23,336 nt of DNA. Source: Phallusia fumigata. Its lineage: Eukaryota > Chordata > Ascidiacea > Phlebobranchia > Ascidiidae. The notes under the pieces are model-generated. The model saw only the letters and a program-made list of their open reading frames with translations. It was not told the origin of the DNA and did not search any database. Of this stretch, positions 19,591 to 23,336 are shown piece after piece. The stretch's first letter is position 1. Every line of letters begins with the position of its first letter. The DNA lies in the NCBI GenBank assembly GCA_008931825.1, contig QXVZ01000745.1, positions 1 through 23,336 on the forward strand, read 5' to 3'. The translations under genes were made by a program, and so were the position numbers.

Positions 19591-22500
19591 ATGTTATCGT
19601 TCGATACAGTTAATGAGGAAATAGTAGGAACGGGGTGGTATGTCTACTTTCTAACTGGCATGGGGTTGTTGATAAATATGGCATCAGCAGGAGTCATGAC
19701 TGCGGCAGTGTTTTTAGGTGAGGTTATTAGAAATTATAACGATTTGCTTTCACATTTGACTTTCGTTTTAAGATTGGACAGCATCACAGTCTCAACAGCC
19801 TGGACAGGAATCAGAAGCTCCTTTACCAGACTCTTGTGTCAATAAACGTTTTTATACATATCCCATTAGCTTGTCACGGAAAGTTTTGCGAAAGTTTATT
19901 TTAAACACCAAATAAATCAATACAAAGGCAGTATTTTGGTGCCAAGATTGCATTTGGTGGATGTGATCGCTTGGGGAACCTTAACACTGCTTCATGTAAC
20001 TTTACATTGCTTGGGCCAACTTTACATGTATTAATAACTTACAGGGCCCCAAAGCACGAACGTGAAAGCAATTTGCGCCAACTAGCGGATATAAATATTC
20101 AATATGTTTTAATGTACTTGATTGAATTTGCGCTTATTGGCACGAAGGTTTTACCAAGATTCCAGGCAGTCACCAGCTGCATTTTCATGTCATAGTCAAT
20201 TCGCTTTGTTTGCCTGGTAACCAGGATTAAACGACTATCAGATGTTGCACCGCAAATCGGACGCTTTTTTGGTTAACGTTACGACAACACAGGCCCATTT
20301 GTAGTCAACCAATTAAAAAGTCACTGCATTGCATTTTGTAGTTAGGATTAAAAAGAATAACGCCATTGTGGTTGATCAAAAAAACATAGGGCCGAATAAT
20401 CGATAGTTGTCAGCTCATAACGTACAGGCACATTGAAATGATATTTTTGTTTTGTTTAATAGCGGGGTTTCCCCAGTCTAGATGCTACGTCACACCCTAC
20501 GACAACTTAACACTTCATTCCAACTTAACCGGTAACCTCATTGAGACAACGTTTGTTCCATGGAATAACGTCACTAAAGTAAGTAGCGTTTACATTTTCC
20601 TACACTTTCTGTAGAACTTTCCGGCATTCGCGATTTTGCTAGAGCCATTGCAACAACAAATAAGTTAGTTTTATCTTAAATCGGTTAAAGTCACAGAAAC
20701 GCATAAACTATTAAAACTGGTGTGAGTTTTTGCAAAATAAAAAGTTTCTCATTTTGGATTGGATAAGAAATATCTTACAAAAATAAACCTATTTCACTTC
20801 GTAGATACTATTAATTCACCAGTCATGTAACTTTNGCATTCGCGATTTTGCTAGAGCCATTGCAACAACAAATAAGTTAGTTTTATCTTAAATCGGTTAA
20901 AGTCACAGAAACGCATAAACTATTAAAACTGGTGTGAGTTTTTGCAAAATAAAAAGTTTCTCATTTTGGATTGGATAAGAAATATCTTACAAAAATAAAC
21001 CTATTTCACTTCGTAGATACTATTAATTCACCAGTCATGTAACTTTAACTATTGGTATGCAAGTCATTTAGCCTACCCCAATTTGTGTGATTTTATTTAC
21101 CATTTTACATCTTTTTTGGGCATGGGCTGTTTTTACAGATACCGACGATGCTCATATTTTTTTGGAGAAATATATAAATCTTTCAGTAAGCGCTAAGGGT
21201 GAATGATTCGTATACCAAAAGTTGAAGTTACTTATAACCATATGAAGTCAAGTCTTTATCCGTCATACTGTTCTGCGGTGATTTATCTTATTCAAAATAT
21301 TCGTGGTTTATTCACCAGTTATCATTATATTTTAAACAGTTATAATGATTTGCAATAACCGAACCTTACCAGGCATCTTGGAAAATTCACTACAGTTTAC
21401 AACACAGCAAACGACTTTTCGGTTTAGCCTAGAAGGCAAAACATACTTGTATAAACAACATCAAGTCATAACTAGGCCACCTGCAAGATATTTCGCAATT
21501 ATATAATCGGTTTCTTTTTCGCGTTTTTCTCAAACAGGGAGCGGATCGTTGTCATCGCAACGTGATTGACGATAGTTGGTGCACAGATAACATTTCTGTG
21601 TACACCTGCTTAAACTCCTCCAAGGTCGTCGGAAGCACGGGATGCACTGAAGGTTATATTTACGATAAAAGTTACTTCGACGAAACAGTAATAACCGAGG
21701 TATTAAAAAAATAATTCAATCAACATGTTTTTTTACGGCAATGGTTCTCAAAAATACTTACATAATGGTCGCCTCGCGATTTTTTGGTGACTCACGGACC
21801 ACTAAAAACTTGAATCAAATGGACCTCACTCAATCAAATTTAGCAACATTTACGTTACTTGTTACTTGTGATGTCATACAGCCGCAATGTGCGCTACACA
21901 TGTAACTTACACTAAGGATGCCAGTAGTTATACAATATGTGGGTATAGCATCGACTAAAACGTTTCGCGGACCCCCGAAGATCGTATCAAGAAAACCGCG
22001 GACCCCATTTTACGAACCACTGTTTATCGCTTTACATGTTTATACAGAAGAAATAACTTTATAGTACCCACAATGTTTATTTTCAAAACAGACCATTAAG
22101 AGCAACTGTTTGTGAAAAAGGTTTAAACTTAACTACTAAGTCCTTACATTTGCTGAATTCTCATTACTGTATTTTTTTTTTTTAAACGTAATATTTATGA
22201 CCTGTGTGGTTTTGTGCAGTGGGGCCTCGCATGTGAAAAATACTCGCTGGTTTCTTTCTCAAACTCGTTGTTTTTCGTCGGAGTTGCAATCGGCTCTCTC
22301 GTGGGTGGAATCATGTCTGACAGGTGAAAAAATTGTTGGCCAATAAAAGTGTTTTGTCCAGACCCCAAAATATGGCAAAAGCACAACGCTGCGACCAATG
22401 TCAGCCTATCTGACAAACGCGTTTGCATTTAAATCGGCGTTACATTTAAAACAATGTCCTTTTACACAAAGATTAGGCGGTCTACAATAAATCAGTGCTC

Positions 22501-23327
22501 TTCAAAGTTTATGGCGTAAAGGAACCATGCTCTGACCCAGTTTTGCACATGACGTGAAGCCCCTATTTCATAAAAATGTTTGAAAAACGGAATAAACATA
22601 AAGGAAAACATGTATTTTGCTATCTTTGCTATCGAGATAGACTTTAAACTAAAATTTACAAAATTGCAGGTAAGCGAAAATGATGTGGGTGGCCGAGTGA
22701 GGGCTAGAAACGAAAGTGCGACGTTAACAGACCGTGTTTGCTGGTAGGCAAACTAAACTTGCACATTTCAATAAAACTTGAAAACACTAAGCGAACCAAA
22801 GATTTTGCTCCAACTTGTAACACTATCTCTGTCGACCACCGCTCTCAAGATCATGTTTTTTTAAAAGTGAACGTAATTGTTGGGGTCGGATTCAGTTTTT
22901 TGAAAACAGAATCTTGATGCTTACATAACAGAATCTATGTAAGCATCAGGGAATTGTAAGATAAAAGTATAAAAGGGAGTGCGGCAATTTTGAGAAAAAT
23001 CTCTAGGTGGCTTCGTCTAAGAGTTTGGGTGAAGTGGATGTATGACAGCTTCAGTTCTCAGCACTCCGGCTCCAAAAGAACGATTTCTTAATGCCTTTTT
23101 TATGCGTGAATTTTGAATAAGCGTTTTGTATGTGTTATATGATTTTGTATGTTAAAATTTCTAAATGTGCAGATTTGGACGGATTCTGACTTGTCGATGC
23201 GGAATTGGATTTGGGTTGTTGGTGGGAGTTGCAGTTTCGTTTTCCCCAAACATATTGTCTTTCTCTTTTCTGCGAGCCCTCGAAGTTGTTTTGACGTTTC
23301 ACGCGGTTGTGGCTGGTTATACCTATA
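19591..23327 (+). CDS. SLC22-type organic cation/anion/carnitine transporter, 5' exons 1-5 (partial)
   Basis: Exons 19591-19717, 20463-20578, 21538-21699, 22220-22323 and 23173-23327 join in frame with GT-AG introns to give residues 1-221. A donor gtaagt follows at 23328, so the gene continues beyond the window. N-terminal FDTVNEEIVGTGW leads into TM1 (about 17-42). A large extracellular loop of about 90 residues has many cysteines and five N-glycosylation sequons (two NLT, NVT, NIS, NSS), as in SLC22. The diagnostic TVITEWGLAC (131-140), TM2 SLFFVGVAIGSLVGG (151-165) and the MFS signature MSDRFGR (167-173) follow. SLFFVGV and SDRFGR resemble OCTN/OCT members, but substrate cannot be assigned. 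Known role: plasma-membrane, 12-TM major-facilitator uptake of organic ions. The ATG is chosen because it directly precedes the conserved FD motif. Confidence 0.92.
20624..20834. repeat. First copy of 211-bp duplication abutting an N
   Basis: Within intron 2 of the SLC22-type gene. It ends at the N at 20835 and is repeated at 20836-21046 with no visible difference. Confidence 0.9.
20836..21046. repeat. Second copy of the 211-bp duplication (probable contig overlap)
   Basis: Starts right after the N with the sequence of 20624 onward. Intron 2 is probably 0.2 kb shorter than drawn. Confidence 0.85.
21739..22022. mobile_element. Small non-autonomous hAT-like inverted-repeat element (MITE)
   Basis: The left end CAATGGTTCTCAAAA (21739-21753) and the reverse complement of the right end, CAGTGGTTCGTAAAA (ending 22022), match at 12 of 15 positions and resemble the CAGTGGTTCTCAAA termini of hAT transposons. 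Flanking octamers ttttacgg and tttatcgc agree at 5 of 8, as a decayed 8-bp target-site duplication would. Length is 284 bp with no transposase frame. It sits in intron 3 of the SLC22-type gene. Confidence 0.55.
22915..22948. repeat. Perfect 13-bp hairpin in SLC22-type intron 4
   Basis: TGATGCTTACATA (22915-22927) is the exact reverse complement of TATGTAAGCATCA (22936-22948), with an 8-nt loop. The sequence acagaatct occurs both just before the left arm and across the loop. The stem does not extend outward, so it is too short for a typical miRNA precursor. Confidence 0.7.
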
Positions 23328-23336
23328 GTAAGTCAA

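Noticed and set aside
19971..20195. 74-codon frame in intron 1 of the SLC22-type gene
   Set aside because: It does not fit the transporter sequence. Exon 1 joins directly to exon 2 at 20463 in the correct phase with conserved content.
22688..22720. Second tRNA A-box-like motif (tggccgagtgagggc)
   Set aside because: No B box at the expected distance and no cloverleaf pairing.
1..23336. A previously undescribed multi-gene system
   Set aside because: The three genes are well-known families with unrelated functions and opposing orientations. No shared regulatory or operonic structure is visible.

Overview
This is eukaryotic, intron-rich, AT-leaning animal DNA. It holds two complete protein-coding genes and the 5' part of a third. 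All three are recognised from translated exons that join in frame at GT-AG junctions. Compact genes with introns of 66 to about 2,260 nt, diverged animal orthologues, and about 2% difference between apparent haplotype copies suggest a highly polymorphic marine invertebrate. An ascidian such as Ciona is my best guess, but this is inference and no marker in the window proves it.

Layout. (1) 1-2157: upstream region with no recognisable gene. (2) 2158-7147, + strand: complete six-exon MXD/MAD-family bHLH-leucine-zipper repressor of 222 aa, with a 3' UTR reaching a poly(A) signal at 8411 that has two Pumilio-type motifs just upstream. (3) About 8440-11640: tail-to-tail intergenic DNA with small hairpins and a decayed non-LTR reverse-transcriptase fragment that appears twice. 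(4) 16362-11816, - strand: complete five-exon BNIP1/Sec20 SNARE gene of 243 aa. Its third intron carries a roughly 129-bp tandem array. (5) 16363-19590: head-to-head intergenic DNA with a possible BNIP1 5' exon, a tRNA-like fragment and a 65-bp tandem duplication. (6) 19591 to the window end, + strand: first five exons of an SLC22-type organic ion transporter (residues 1-221), continuing past the window. A small hAT-like inverted-repeat element lies in its third intron.

The most consequential structural observation concerns assembly. There are five single N bases (3772, 9951, 17257, 18216, 20835). At every one, the sequence after the N restarts as a copy of the sequence before it (778, 1362, 106, 245 and 211 bp). 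This is the signature of overlapping contig ends placed side by side, so the five duplications are probably artefacts and the real locus is nearer 20.6 kb. No coding exon is affected. The apparent doubling of several ORFs and of the reverse-transcriptase fragment comes from this.

The three genes have unrelated jobs: transcriptional repression through MAX and SIN3, Golgi-to-ER or ER membrane fusion, and plasma-membrane solute transport. Nothing suggests they form one system. I found no convincing novel biological system. The points worth following are the assembly artefact, the intronic repeat and transposon structures, and candidate regulatory elements of the MXD and BNIP1 genes.
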